This document shows, piece by piece, positions 46,341 to 58,851 of a stretch of DNA of 64,000 nucleotides. Source of the stretch: Pleurostoma richardsiae (lineage: Eukaryota; Ascomycota; Sordariomycetes; Calosphaeriales; Pleurostomataceae). Below the pieces are notes generated by a model. That model did not search any database, had not been told where the DNA came from, and saw nothing but the letters and a program-made list of their open reading frames with translations. A program made the position numbers and the translations under genes. The stretch is taken from the NCBI GenBank assembly GCA_030052745.1, contig JANBVO010000004.1:496001-560000 (forward strand), written 5' to 3'. Position 1 is the first letter of the stretch; each line of letters opens with the position of its first letter.

Positions 46341-47012
46341 ATGTCCTCATTAAACATCGGTCAAGCTGTCCAGCGAGAGTTCAAAATCCTCAAATCTCCT
46401 CCCGCCAAGGAGGTGGCGCCGTTGCCCCAGGTCGGCTCTCCCGCTCCATCCTCGCCGAAGCTGCAGCTGCCCCATGACAAGCCCACCATCGTCGTCTTCC
46501 TCCGGCATTGCGGTGATCCATGTAAGCAAGAACAAGCATCATCATACCTCTTCACAGAATGACGAAAGTGGACGACTGACGCACTCGCAGTCGCGGAGAA
46601 GACCTTCAAGGTCCTGACCAAGCTCTCCAACCACCACCGCGATATCCACTGCGTGGCCGTGTCGCACTCGTCGCAGGCCGACACCGAGAAGTGGATCGTC
46701 GACATCGGCGGCGAGTGGGAGGTCGAGGTCGTCATCGACGAGGAGCGCGACGTCTACGCCGCCTGGGGCCTGGGCCTCTCCTCCTACTGGCACGCCATGT
46801 CGCCGAGTGCCCTGTACTCGGCCTTCCGGCTCGGCAAGGACGAGGGGCTCTGGGGCCGCCCCACCGACAGCGGCACCATGTGGCAGACGAGCGGCGCCTT
46901 CGCCGTCGACGAGGCGGGGTTGGTAAAGTTTGCGCACGTCGCGCGGTCGGCGACCGACGTACCGGACTTTAAGGATATCCTCGAGTCCCTGGGGAGGCCG
47001 AGGAAGATATAG
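46341..47012 (+). CDS. AhpC/TSA-type peroxiredoxin-like (PRXL2) protein
   Basis: A thioredoxin-fold protein of the AhpC/TSA antioxidant group. Exons 46341-46521 and 46591-47012 (69-nt intron, GTAAGC...CGCAG) give 200 aa. The core reads TIVVFLRHCGDPFAEKTF, then IHCVAVSHSSQADTEKWI, VVIDEERDVYAAWGLGLSSYWHAMSPSALYS, and TSGAFAVDEAGLVKF, the usual order for fungal members. From memory, relatives carry CGCPF here, so the active site seems to keep C57 but has Asp at the second cysteine position. The substrate and true activity are unknown. Probably cytosolic, as no targeting sequence is seen. Confidence 0.82.
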
Positions 47013-48394
47013 AGACTCTCGCCTACCTTGTCTTCTGCGGTGTGTATTTTGTCTTGTCTTGCAACGGAAGGTATTCCCATGACAGCTTTGAAGCCTATCT
47101 GCCCTTAGGAAGGAAGCGCTCAGGCGTTTGGTATTTGTATTTGACTCCAGGTAAATGGCGAGGGGTCTGCTTACCGTTCAGCTGGCTATATCCCGATGTC
47201 TAGGAAGTTCGCAGGAGATTGAACACGAAGTCAAATCAGTCAATTGCTTTCAGTATTTATGTCTTATTCGTCCCCTCAACGATTTTGTCGGCCGTCGCTC
47301 TCTAACCTAACAACGAGCGGTCAAGCCTGGCGGCACGCTATTTCTCATCCATCTAACCGCTATGTAGAGTCAAAGCTCGCTGAATAGAGTCTCGACTGCT
47401 CAGAATATCTCTACTATCGAAGAGAGGCAGCGATTATCTAGCGAGGAAACTCTGCCTGACACCGAGCCGCTTTGTTGACAGGTATTGAGGCAGGGCTCAT
47501 GATAGCCGGGTCAGATATCATATGCCTCAAGATTTCCAACACCCGTCTAATACTTGCATTGGATCACTACCAACTGATAACTTCTGACTGCATTCCAGCC
47601 TAGGCGTGACCAGAAACCAAAGAGTGTCCTCTTGAAGCTACCTAAGGTACCTAAGATGTACGGAGGACTGCCCGGAATGATCTCCACTCAGGTCTCACGT
47701 GGAAAGCCGGCAGACCCCACAAAAACGTTAGTCAGTGCAATAGCTGAATAAGCTTTAGCTACTAGGGAGGTACCGATGTACTCAGTAGCCTCCCTGCCTT
47801 CTCCATTCCACACGGGAGGGATCAGTCAAGCAAGGATTGCGTGCAGCGAAAAGAGTTTGGCAGGGGGCTGGGGAGCCAATGACGATCTGGGGAAGATGAT
47901 ACAATTATGTACTGAGGGGTATAGGTCCTCGATCATCAGGGCTAGATCTACCTTGAGGTACTTTCTTATCGGCCTTTGTCCGTGCACGAGCCATGTCCCT
48001 CGGAACGCTTGAGAAGCGACGCGAATTTGGCAATCGCGAATGGAGTTTGCATGTCATCAATTAAACAAAATTCAACAACTATTCCGGACCTCTGCACAAG
48101 CACCACGCCATACCCTGCTCGCCTCCACAGCCGCATGCTCTCGCACTGAGACCGGATCTTCGGGTCTGTCTTGCACGCCCTTCAAAGTGCTTCAATCCCT
48201 GCCTTGACCGGGAATCTCCCTGCATCACTTGTCAATTACTCCTCTTGTGTACTTTCGCCATTCACCTGACAGCGCAAGGCAACCCAGGGCGGGAACTCCA
48301 ACTCTTGCCTGTCGCACAGCTTTGACGTCTGCGAACGTCGACTAGCTCCCGAATGCGCCAAATCCCATCTAGAGTCGCGTCATAATCCATCAAG
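47013..48394. other. Intergenic region before the forkhead gene
   Basis: 1.38 kb containing the 3' end of the peroxiredoxin-like gene and the forkhead promoter. TACCTAAGGTACCTAAG at 47639-47655 contains a palindromic word seen elsewhere. The last ~350 bp are C/T-rich (probable leader). No gene supported. Confidence 0.5.
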
Positions 48395-50613
48395 ATGCCT
48401 TCTCCGACAAAACGTTCGCAGAGACCTCGTCGAGACTCGGCGCGCAAAGAGCTGGTCTCTGAGCGCCCAGACACTTCATCTCCTTCACGCCCGGCGAAGC
48501 GCAGGAAAAAGGTTCGTTTCCCACTTCACGTCACACTCTCCCAATTCCACGAGCGACTATGGATCTCAGAAGGCTGATTATGCGACACCGCGCAGACGGA
48601 GGACGATTCTCCCAAGGAAATCGTCGAAGAGGAAGGCTCGAGCCTTGTCGCTGATGAATTGTCCAGTGCCAGCGACTACGACTCGATCGTGTCGAGGGTC
48701 GCTCAGCATCTCCTTACCCCGAGCAACCAGGTTGTCCAAGCCAGCAAGGACCACTCAAATGCCATCCACGAATCCAATAAGGCCGGCGTCCAGGCCTATG
48801 CCAAGATTGCAGCTCCGGACTGGACCTTCTATATCACGAAGTTGGCCATCAACATTGGCCGCTCCTCGGACCCTCCTCAGCAGCATGCCGACGACTATGA
48901 CCCCGAGAATGACGAAGATTTCATTCACATTGACCTCGGTCCTAGTAAGATGATTTCGCGACAACATGCGTTGATATATTTCAACTCGAAGGAGGAAAAA
49001 TGGTTCTTGGTCGTCAAGGGACGCAACGGCGCTAAAATCGATGGTAGTCCTCTGAAGCCGGGCGAAAGCGCGCCGCTTGCTAGCGGTGAGGTCGTCGAGA
49101 TCAGCGGCATCGAGATGATGTTCGTGTTGCCCTCGGAGATTAACGACCTGCATATTCACCCAACCTATCTTCAGCGCGCTGGATTGTCCAAAGACGACTT
49201 GCCTACCCAAGTTCAGCCGCGGAGCATTGTCCGACCCGATTCTATTGGCGGTTCCTCGTCACCACCTGTCATTTTGCAGGGCAAACTATCGCGGGGACAG
49301 TCTTCGCAACAGGCCATTGCGCCGGCGCCCCCTGATTACAAGCGACCTGGCACCCCCCCTTCCGCCAGGAAAGCTACTCAGACCTTGCAGAGCAAATCTC
49401 CAGCATATCGCGGCTCGGGTACGTTGCTCATGAGCTCTAGCGATGTTGATCTGAGCCTCGACGAGAACCAGAACATCAAACCGCAGTATAGTTATGCGCA
49501 GATGATCACGCAGGCCATCATGAACACACCCGACGGGAAGCTTAACCTGAACGGGATATATACTTTCATCATGTCCAAGTATGCGTACTATAGACACCAG
49601 CAAGCTGCTGGCTGGCAGGTAGGTTGGAGGCGTACACTGTACGGTATCCTGTGCTTAGCTAAGACATTGCAGAACTCCATCCGCCACAACCTGTCTCTGA
49701 ACAAAGCTTTCGAAAAGGTTGCTAGGTCGACAGACGAACCCGGGAAAGGCATGAAGTGGCAGATTGTCGCCGAGGTCCGTGATGACATGGTTCGCAATGC
49801 TTATAGAGGTGGTCGGGGGGGCCATCGCGGTTCCTCTAACCCGTCATCGCCTAATCAGCTGAACTACATCACACAAGGACCAAGAGACATGGCAGCCAGG
49901 GATCCTGGATCAGCACGCAAGCGCAAGGTTTCTCCGTCAGGGTCGCCTCAGCCACGTTCCTCTCTGAGGACATCACATATGACACCGGATCGCAACTCGC
50001 GGCGCTTCGCGTCAGAGGACACAACGATAGCCGGAGATGGGAGCCCGTTACCGCGACTCCGCAAGACCACCGAGACTGGTGCGCCCAGCCTGGTGCAAGG
50101 CACTCCCCGCTCACCAACCTTAACCTCGTCGTACCTACAGGATGAGGGTGCCTCATTTGTTACGCCGGCCCCGCATCGGGTGCATCCGAAACTAGCTCCT
50201 CCTAGCACGGCGCAGCGACCGAGTCAGCACATGCCTACGAGCTCTCCGGCGCCGTTCTGGAAGTACGCAGAAATAGGAAGCACGCCTCTAAAGCCGGCAC
50301 AGTTTGATCTGAGCCCATCCAAGGCGTTGGGTACCGTGCCTCAGAGCAGCAGTCCTCCCCCGGCCGCTCGCAAGTCTCCAGCTGCAAGTCCTACCCGAGG
50401 GGATCACACCGAGGGGGAGGAGCCAACTAAGGCCGAAGAGCTCGAGGAAGATGGCGGGTTTGACCTAACCAAGTAAGCTATTTACCCCAAATGCCAGAAG
50501 CGCTCAGAAGAATGCTAATCACTCTTCGCAGAGGATTTCAGAGTATCGGGTCTTATCACGCCCCTGCTAGCCGTGGCCTCCCTGTCGCGACAGCTACGAA
50601 CGGAGAGTCTTAG
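48395..50613 (+). CDS. FHA-forkhead transcription factor (Fkh1/Fkh2-like)
   Basis: A nuclear regulator; yeast Fkh1/2 drive G2/M genes and act at origins and mating-type loci. Four exons (48395-48511, 48596-49618, 49673-50472, 50532-50613) give 673 aa. An FHA domain spans about residues 115-215, with GRSSDPP and the phosphothreonine-contacting SRQHA (160-164). The forkhead domain starts at K334 (KPQYSYAQMITQAIMNTPDGKLNLNGIY) and contains the recognition helix NSIRHNLSLNKAF from N381. The third intron candidate, 49619-49672, is 54 nt with no stop. It is called an intron because AGWQ joins NSIRHNLSL exactly as in other forkhead proteins. The C-terminus is Ser/Pro-rich with many SP/TP sites, as expected for CDK control. 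The final exon adds 27 residues. Confidence 0.93.
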
Positions 50614-51388
50614 GGCTCTCCTTACGATCACCCCTCTCATTGTTACCTGTAGTTACTCTGAGCATGCTGTTCTAGCCTTGGAGCTGGCTTTGATGTCCTG
50701 GGTTGGCAAGGGCGGGACGGTGGCTTGATTAGCATCAATGAGTGTTTGTCTAATGACATGGCTTAGCTCTTGTCCGCTTTATCTCGTCGACGTGTGGCAA
50801 TATTGTCAATCCTAAGACATGCTCTTGCTGAGCGCTAAATAGCTACCTTAGGTGTCCTAATGCGATGATCTGCTTCAGTGATACACTGTCCCTGTCATCG
50901 CCTTATAGATGCGTGCACATGATCACCTTGGCCATGTCGACTACTGCGGCACGCATTGGATAGCCCTCGGCGGAGTGAAGATGTCTATTAGCTATGTGAC
51001 GAGCGGAGGCGCACGCATCCTTCAGGTTCACTTATGATTTCTCGAGACATTATACAAGAGGGATACAAAAGGTTCGAACAAGAGGAGGAAGACAAGCCGC
51101 TCGTAAGCAGGCACGACCGGAGAGAACATGTTACAGAACCCTGGGTTTCCCCATTCTTTTCATGTGCCCCGACAGTATACAAAGACACTGAAAACGCCGT
51201 CCATGAACAATGCATCTGAGGGAAAAACAACCTTTCAACTTCGAGATCTTACAAGATAACCGCGGCACCTCCGCCTTCCTAGATCAGCAAGTGGCATTTG
51301 GTGCAGATATGTTTGTTTGCATCGATGCCGAAGCAGTGTAGTTTTTGCGGTGAGAACCATTCATAAATGTTCTTCGGGAAGGGGTTCC
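50614..51388. other. Convergent intergenic region, forkhead gene / CLU1
   Basis: 775 bp between convergent stops, with a TACCTTAGGT word at 50844-50853. No coding frame, RNA or repeat supported. Confidence 0.5.
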
Positions 51389-54300
51389 TTAAGCGACCGC
51401 GCCGTTGCGGCGGGCCTTGGGGTTCTTGCGGGCGGCGTTCTTCTTGCCGCCGGCGCCGGCGCTCTTCTTCTGCTTGTCGGTGCCCTCGATGAACTTGATG
51501 AGCTCGTCGATGCTGCGCGAGTCGATGGCGGGCTTGGCGTCGACCTCGGACGTCTTGGCCGCGCCGGACAGGGAGGCCCCCGCGGTGGTGCTGCCGAGGG
51601 AGGTGCTGCGGGGCGTGAAGCGGATGCCGGCGCGCAGGCGGCGGGCCTGCACGTCCTTGGCGTGCTTAGCGATGGACACGGCGTTCTGCGTCAGCTGCTC
51701 CAGCCAGCCCTCGGCCTCCTTGGTGTTCTTGTCGGCGGGGCCGAGCTCCTGCAGGAAGATGTTGTACGACTCGCGCATGCGGTTGACGGCCTCGCGGGGC
51801 TCGTGGTCGAGGGCCAGGGCCTGCGCGAGCTGGAAGAGCAGCGTCGCCGAGTTCACCGACTGCTTGCCGAAGACCTTCTCGCAGACGCGGAGGGACTCCT
51901 CAAACCAGCGGCGGGACTCGTGGTAGGCTTTGAGGTGCTGCAGCATGACGGCGGCGTTGTTGATGGTGGTGATGGTGTCGGGGTGGTCGGGCCCGTAGAT
52001 GATCTTCCAGAGGTCGAGGGCGTGCTTGGCGTACTCAAGGGCCGTCTTGCTGTCGCCCAGCTGGTGGAGGAACAGGCTGAGGTTCAAATAATCCAGCAGT
52101 GTCTCCTGAGAGTCAACGCCGACCGTCCGCTCAGAGACGATGACGGCCTTGCGGGCAAGCTCAACGGCCGCCTCCTTTTCTTCCAGCTGGTAGTAGAGCA
52201 TGGACAGGGTGTGGTACACCTGAGCGACCTCGGGGTGAAGGATGCCGTAGATCTGCTCATGCAGTGACAGCGACTCCAGGAGCAGCTCCTGACCCAGCTT
52301 CTTCTGGTTCTGAGCAAGCGAGATCTTGCCCGCCTCAAGAGCCTCCTCTGCCAGGGTGCTGCGAGGGCTGGAGTCCTTGATGATGGGCACGACATTGATA
52401 ACGTCGTCGGCCGAGAATGTGTGCGGTACCACTGTCAATGAAGCAATGGACGCCGGCGAGCCGTCTCTAGCATTCTTCTTCTTCTTCTTCTTGCTTTCCC
52501 CATTCGTCTTCTCACCATTGACCTGGCCATTGATTGGAGTCTCCGTCGCAGCGGGTGCTTTATCTGCGGCCTCGGCGGTGAAGGCAAAGGTCTTTGACTG
52601 CAGCTGGATACCGAGCTTGAGAGAAATCTCACGCAGCACCTGCAGATGCTTAATCTCAGTATGCCAGTCAGGCTCTAGCTGATACCGGAACCGGCGGTGG
52701 GTCTCAGTCTGAATCTCCTCCCTCAAGCTCTCCGGCGTGACACTCTCGAATGCCAGGTCCACATCGTCATACAAAGCTCGTATCGACGAGTCGATCTCAG
52801 CGGTCGGTTTGGGGTTCAAGCTAGAGCCGAGCAAGCAATTAAGCAAGTGCGCGATACACGCAGACGTGAGAGGCAGCGGCAGGTTCTTCAGGTACGTGCT
52901 AGCAACGTGCTTGAACGACCTCACAACCATCTCGCGCACGCAGATCTCGCGCATGCACTGCAGGCGGGTTCCCTCGCTCAATGACGCGAGCTTGCCCAAG
53001 TAACGCAGGTTGATACCGCGTTTATGCAGCAGTCTGCTCAAGGACCTGCCGTCCATGGGGAAGCTGATGTCAGACTCCTTCAGGTCGTGAAGCAGATCTG
53101 GAATTGCGGTCTCCCGAAGATACGCACATGCGGCGCGAACCTCTAGCTCATCCGCCTCCATCTCCTGCTTCTCAGCGTCCGTCTGAGGGACCTGCCCGCT
53201 GAAAACATCTGGGTTCAGAGCGAACTTGAAGTCCGTCACGTCAATCCGGTCATCCTTCTCAGCTTCCGCCTTCTCCTGGGTATCATCTCCCTCCTTTTTG
53301 GTGACTTCTTTACTAGAAGGCTCGGTCTCCTCAGTTGTCTTCTCTTCGATTGCCTTATCGTCCTTCTTGGCGTCGGCGCGTTTTGCGAGCTCGGCGCTCA
53401 CCCACTCCCGCATCTTATACCGTCCGAATAGCTCCACTAGCTCAGGCCGCAAGACAGTCATCCGGTGCGGATAGTCCGAACCCTCCATAGTCCCATCCTG
53501 AAGATTGTTCTCCTCCATCCAGGAGATGTCCAAAGGTGTGATGCGGTACAAGTCAAGGACGTACTTCCGTCCATCAGCGCCAAGGAGACCCTTGGTCTCG
53601 ACGCTGGCTTCCAAGTCAAATCGCTTTCCCTCCTTATCCCAGACAGCGTGCTTCTTAACCTTCAGTGCCTGAGACAGCTTCTCAAAGACCGGGACGAATT
53701 TATCGTTAGCTGCGACAACATCCTTACCGTCAACAGCACCGTAGTCAAGCTGGTTCTCGCCAGGCTCCCTTTGCTTAAAGATGCCCGGGACAATGCTTTG
53801 CCCAACGATCCGCTTCCCCAGATAATCAATCACCACGGTGCCGGGCGTGTACAGGCCCTCGATGTCAAGCTGGTTGACAAGCTTGATGCCCATGACATCT
53901 TTGGCTGTCGCTACCTTGGCAGCCTCCTCACCTCCTTCCGTTGTGAACGTGCCGACACCGTCCGCCCCGAAAGAGAAGAAAACGTTGTTATACACAAAGA
54001 TCTGCGCATCTTTGACTTCCGTGGGGTTGATAGGTGCGACTTCACCTCGTGCGACCAGAACCGCTCCCCGAGTCGCGGCGTCATTGTAATCCGCGTAGAG
54101 CTTGGACAGAAGACGCTCCCTGAAAACCCGGTCCTGCACTGTATCCTTCGGCAGCTCCTTCGCAGACTGAAACTCCTCGTTCCAGTCTCGAAGTGTGTCA
54201 GTGTTCTCAACGCCAGAGATGAGGAACGATTCCTGGGTCCGTGTGATATCCGGACTGTGCGTGAGGGCTGAAGAAGAGGGAGACGGCACCTGCCAGGGTG

Positions 54301-55423
54301 CAGCCGGGATAGCATGGGTGATCTGGAAGGTTGCCAGAGGCTCTCTCCGGTTGGTGAACTCTTGAAGCTGGGCAAATGATGCAGCAAAAGACGGCGATAA
54401 TTCCTCAATGAGACTCAGTAGCGAGTGTGCGGCATGTCCCTTCGGTGCAGCACGCGGGGATGGATCAAATTTGCTGTTGGACGACTTGTTGACGTAGAAG
54501 CCGCCCACGTGCGCAGTGATTTGGTACTGCTCGCCCTCATTGGTCGTGACGATGAGATAAAGCAGGTGGCCCTTCTGGCGGAGATGTGCGGGCGGCGGGT
54601 TCCACGGTGAAAGAGAGATCGCCTTGACCGTCTTGGGGGCCGGCTCGGTCTCCTCCGGCAGAAGCATCGATAGAGACGGAGGAGCCGAGAAGTCATACTC
54701 CTCGACCGGTGCCGGGTTCGCCTTATCCTCGGCCTTCTCCTTATCCACCTCGGTAGCCACCTTGTCAAACAGAGACAGACCAGCCAGGACACCTTGGATG
54801 GTATCGGTGCGATCTCCAGCCGCGCCAATCAGCTCCCGCACTCTGATCATATGAATCCTCGCCTCCTTCTCCGTATACGGGTCTTCGACAAGGCGGACCT
54901 CGGATCCGGCAGCAAGACCACTGACGTCGGAAATCTGAACGAAGTCGTTGATACGCTCGCCGTTGAACTCGAGGTGGAAACATGAGTACTGGAAGGCTAC
55001 GGGAAGCTCGATTATGGACTGCCGGACCTCGTGGACTTGTTCGCTGGGTGAGACCTAGAAGCTGTCAGCAAGGCTAGACGGCCGTCAGGAAGACACGGAG
55101 TGTCTAACCAGGATATGGAGCTGCCCAGGCTCATGGGGGAGAACAATGGTCAAGGGAAAGGTAGCATCTACGGCTCGTCAGCGTGGCTCTTGCTGGTCGA
55201 CTCGGCCAGCTGTCTCCAGTTGTGTCATACCATCCTGAGCTTGTTCCGCTTCCTCTCCAGCTACAGGAGCGACTTCCGTTCCGTTAGGCTGGACATTCTC
55301 CTCTTGGGCAGGCTTCTCTGAAATCACATAAACACGTTAGCCAAGGTCTGGGATCGAGGCACGGTATGCCATGGAACCGAGGATCATACCAGCCGGAGAT
55401 GTGCCATTCGTTGCCTGGGCCAT
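51389..55423 (-). CDS. CLU1: Clustered mitochondria protein CLU1 (eIF3-associated TIF31)
   Basis: A cytosolic protein that binds mRNAs of mitochondrial proteins, keeps mitochondria evenly spread and associates with eIF3 in yeast. Four exons (55423-55390, 55317-55231, 55167-55109, 55054-51389) give 1,281 aa, the standard fungal size. The three short 5' exons were placed by phase and by the conserved TFPLTIVLPHEPGQLHILVSPSEQVHEVRQSI sequence. An N-terminal CLU_N ubiquitin-like region (about 45-130) is followed by the CLU domain (about 340-590, with RDWNEEFQSAKELP and VFVYNNVFFSFG-like IFVYNNVFFSFG). An eIF3-p135 region (about 730-880) comes next, then tetratricopeptide repeats (about 990-1160, IYGILHPEVAQVYHTLSMLYYQL). 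The tail is basic and low-complexity. Confidence 0.95.
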
Positions 55424-56532
55424 TATAAAGGATACTCAAGTAATTACGTTCCCAAGAACCGAAGATATGCACAAGAGACCGGTGTGGCAGCTCCGCGTAT
55501 AGAAGAAGCAAGGTATCTCGGGAGTGACGTTGTCGTGAGTCGAAGAGAGTCCGGGGCGGGAACCGGAAGCCGGGGGAAGAGCAAGCGGCGATGACGAAGG
55601 ACCAAGACGACGGCCAAGATCAGGTATAATACAGATTCAATTGGAAAGACGGGAAGCCCCAGTTACCAATGCAACAACAGCATGTGGGAGACGAATTCCA
55701 GGTATACACGACAAACCAAGAAAGAAGGTTGGATGAGAGAACAAGCAACAAGAAACTGTTCGGCAGTGCTTCGTCTTTCCTACGTCGATGATTTTTTTCA
55801 CCTTCCCCGAGACTGGTCTAACAAAATAATTGAACCCGGCCTAACGGGAATGGCCCGGCAGCTCGGGGTTCATGCTGCTGCAAGTGCTCGATACATGGCA
55901 TGTGGGGAGCCTGGGGTATCTGCAGCGGCTCGCCTCCGGGCAGAGGTACACGCCAAGCTCCAAGGACAAAGTCCCCAAGACCGGCTTCAGCCTCCAGTGC
56001 GACGAGAAAAACCCGCAAAAGGACCTTGGAGCTACGGGAAGCAGCTGCATCCCCTGCAAAAATACCGGCACGCTAGTGGCCCGCCCGGAAGACATGGAAG
56101 CGCTAAGGGACAGTCTGCCACACTGTGCTTATGGCAAGAAATTCCGTCTCAGGGCTGAAAGGAGACACTGTGGCACGCATCTATTTACTTTTCAGCCCAA
56201 ATAGGAAATCGAGTAAATATGTAATCGCGGGAATGCCATCCCTTTAGTAGGCGAGGGCTTTACAACATGGCTTGCCATCCACACTACAAGTAGTACGCAG
56301 TCATTCATGCTATGCGTCCATCCTTATCCTCATATTCACTTGGATTCTGATATCTTGGCCTCTTGATAACTTTGCTTCTCTTGATCGCATCGCCAAAGCA
56401 GCATCACTACATATGAGCTGTTGCTAGAGAGACGTCCTCGGCTCGACATTACTGCATAGTATGCTCCGGGTTCCCATATGGGAGCGTGAGGGTTAGTCTA
56501 TCAATATCTGGCTGTTGCTTTTAGTGGAAAGG
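55424..56532. promoter_or_regulatory. Divergent intergenic region, CLU1 / unknown protein gene
   Basis: 1.1 kb with the CLU1 promoter and the upstream region of the following plus-strand gene. A 110-codon ATG frame at 55872-56204 with several cysteines is present but has no recognised domain and overlaps another open frame; it is not called. The 5' end of the downstream gene may extend into this region. Confidence 0.45.
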
Positions 56533-58851
56533 ATGGATGTTACGGAGGCGGGTCTCTCCCCGTGGCAAGCCCGGCGGTCGAGGCAAAAGGCACATGTCGT
56601 ACAAGAGGGTGGTCAAGCCTGGACAGCTACGAGATGCAGCCGCCTACTACGGCCACTACTGTCACATGTCTCTGCGCTCAGGAAGGAAGTCTGCAGAGAA
56701 CGAGCAGATCAGCAATCCGGCCCAGATCGACAGCCTACCTCGGACACTCAACGATTCTCGGAATCGCCGCCTCCTAGAGAGAAGCGCCCCGTCACATATT
56801 CCAGACGGAGACGGAAACCAGCACCATCAGCGGATTCATCCGGCAAGGACTCCACGGTTTCAACATCTCTTAAGCCAGCTCGGCCGCAGAAGGAGGCTCG
56901 CCCGGGAGAGGTCATACTCCCGACTCCCATCCTGCGCCGGGCGACGAGAATCTGCCCGTCATCTCCTTTGACGCCCGCGCCTAAACGGGTTAAGGCAGAA
57001 ACAACGCGGAGATCTCTAACGATACGCGAGCAGACCACGAAGGGTGCGTGGGAGTCTCTGCACGAAGAGCTCGCTCCTATTCGCAAGAGCATGTCTCCCC
57101 ACCGCTGGTCGCTCTGCGAGTCCGTCTTCAGGGCCCTGGATAGTCTCCTTCGCTCCACTGCAGAGAAGACGCTGCTGCCGACGTCAAAGTCACTGCTGAG
57201 CATGTGTCTGCGGAAGGTGCCTGAGTATATCAGCGAGCTTGAGTACTGGGAGGAAAAGGACGCCGAGGAGCAGGGGACAAGATCGGTGATTAAGGGCTCG
57301 AGTGTGAGCTTCGTGGTGTACAACGACTTAGAAAATATGGGAGGCACCTCTAGAGGCTGGAGACATCTGCGCACCGTGGTGCGAGCCCACGGTGTCAGAG
57401 TGATCAGGGAAGCGGTCTGTGAAGGGCTTCTCGATACGGCTTTCTCGCTGGTGCTGGTCAAGCTCTGCACGCAGTCGCAGGCATACGTCGAGGCAGAAGC
57501 GATGCTGGAGGCGCTGACGCTTCGGCAGTATCCCAAACCAAAGACTGCAGACAGCACCTTCGAAAGCAGCCGGAAGATGGCACCCTTGAGAGCTCTGCGG
57601 GACTACGGGCAAGATTTTGGACGCACACGCTTCGTGATGCGGCAACTAACAGTGCTGCTGCACAGCGACCAGTTGCCAGCTGAGTGGCTCTCCACCAAGG
57701 AGTTCGACGGTGTATGGGCAGCAATAGCAAAAGCAATGGCTGGGAGTGGGCCTTGCAATGACTCGGCCGCGTTCGTTATTCGGGCTGTTACGATACTATC
57801 CAGAGGCACCGACTTCTTCTCCTATGGGCCGCGGACCGACGATACGAAATCATTATCACAGCATGTTTTGATTAGCGTGGTTGCATCTTTGGCTACACTG
57901 CTGATACTAAGCCGCGACGATGGGCCAGTTCAGGATAGGGGATCCCCCGCCGGGCAGAGAGTATCAAGCATCTCACGAAGAGTTGGATATATCGCACGAG
58001 CATGTTTCGAAGACATAAGACGAGTTAGGGGCAGGAAGACGGGTTGGATACGACACCTCCTATTGCTTACCTTGTTCTTGACGGACTGCTCTCGCGGAGA
58101 GTTCAAGCAAGAGTCGGGAGCGGAGCCGCTGCTTGAGCAGATCTGGAAAGATCTTCAAGCAAAGGGCAAGCCTGCCGACAGGAAGCAAACTTACGATACG
58201 ACAGTGGCCATAGTTTGCGCCTTAGCCCACTACTGTGGGCGAGGAGCATGCCAGCCGGCCCATACATACCTAATGAAACTCTGCGATCAAGTCGAGAGCC
58301 TGCACCTGCTAGGGTCGCCATTCAAGGCAATCCGAGCCGACGCAGCATTTTCCCTCGCGGAGAGGACAAATGATCTACGCGATCTGGCGTTCGCAGAGAG
58401 CCTCGATGCAACCAGGAGGACTCCACGCAGGACGCCAGGAGCGCAGAGGACGGCTTTCTCCGGGTATCGGTGGGAGGAGGGGATCAGCGAGTGGGTGACA
58501 CTGAGCCCCGTACTGGCCAAGGTGAAGCGGCCGAGCCTCCGCGCATCATGTCGATCAGACGACATCGATACCACGTATGCCAGGGGCGAGGCAGACGTGC
58601 AGGCGTGTGGGCGGCTCGCGACCCGACTGCGGAAAAGGAGCGCAGATGCGTGTGAGCTGGAGGTTCCAGGCGCTCAGGATAACTTGACCACCGGCTGGCG
58701 GAAAGGATGCGACTGCCAGCAGACGAAGCTCTCCGGCCCCGTCACGAAGAGGCGGCGGATGAAGAATTCGCTCCAGCACAGGCCGCCCCTGAAGAACATG
58801 GACGTCAACGTGCGGAGCTGCGACGGCAGCGACGACGAATTGGGGCTGTGA
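56533..58851 (+). CDS. Fungal nuclear-type protein of unknown function
   Basis: A 772-aa frame, no recognised domain. From about residue 80 the sequence looks genuinely conserved. [14 protein letters not shown] is a basic motif resembling those near the N-termini of chromatin proteins. A helical region follows (about 195-330, [18 protein letters not shown]...[18 protein letters not shown]...[29 protein letters not shown]), then a helical-repeat-like body (to about 640), then [15 protein letters not shown], and a basic C-terminus with KRRRMK. I recall related hypothetical proteins in filamentous fungi but no name. The first ~75 residues are doubtful: the frame there is compositionally odd, and an unspliced intron or different first exon is possible. 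Only the ATG at 56533 is in frame upstream of the conserved part. Confidence 0.7.

Noticed and set aside
51070-51082. Another B-box-like word (GGTTCGAAC)
   Set aside because: Surrounding bases do not fold into a cloverleaf and no A box is seen.
51317-52267. A 316-codon plus-strand frame opposite the CLU1 tetratricopeptide region
   Set aside because: Antisense shadow; the minus-strand protein has clear family motifs and this frame has none.
55872-56204. A 110-codon ATG frame with several cysteines (CIPCKNTGTL near the middle)
   Set aside because: No recognised domain, overlaps another open frame of similar length, and lies in the divergent promoter of CLU1; could be chance.
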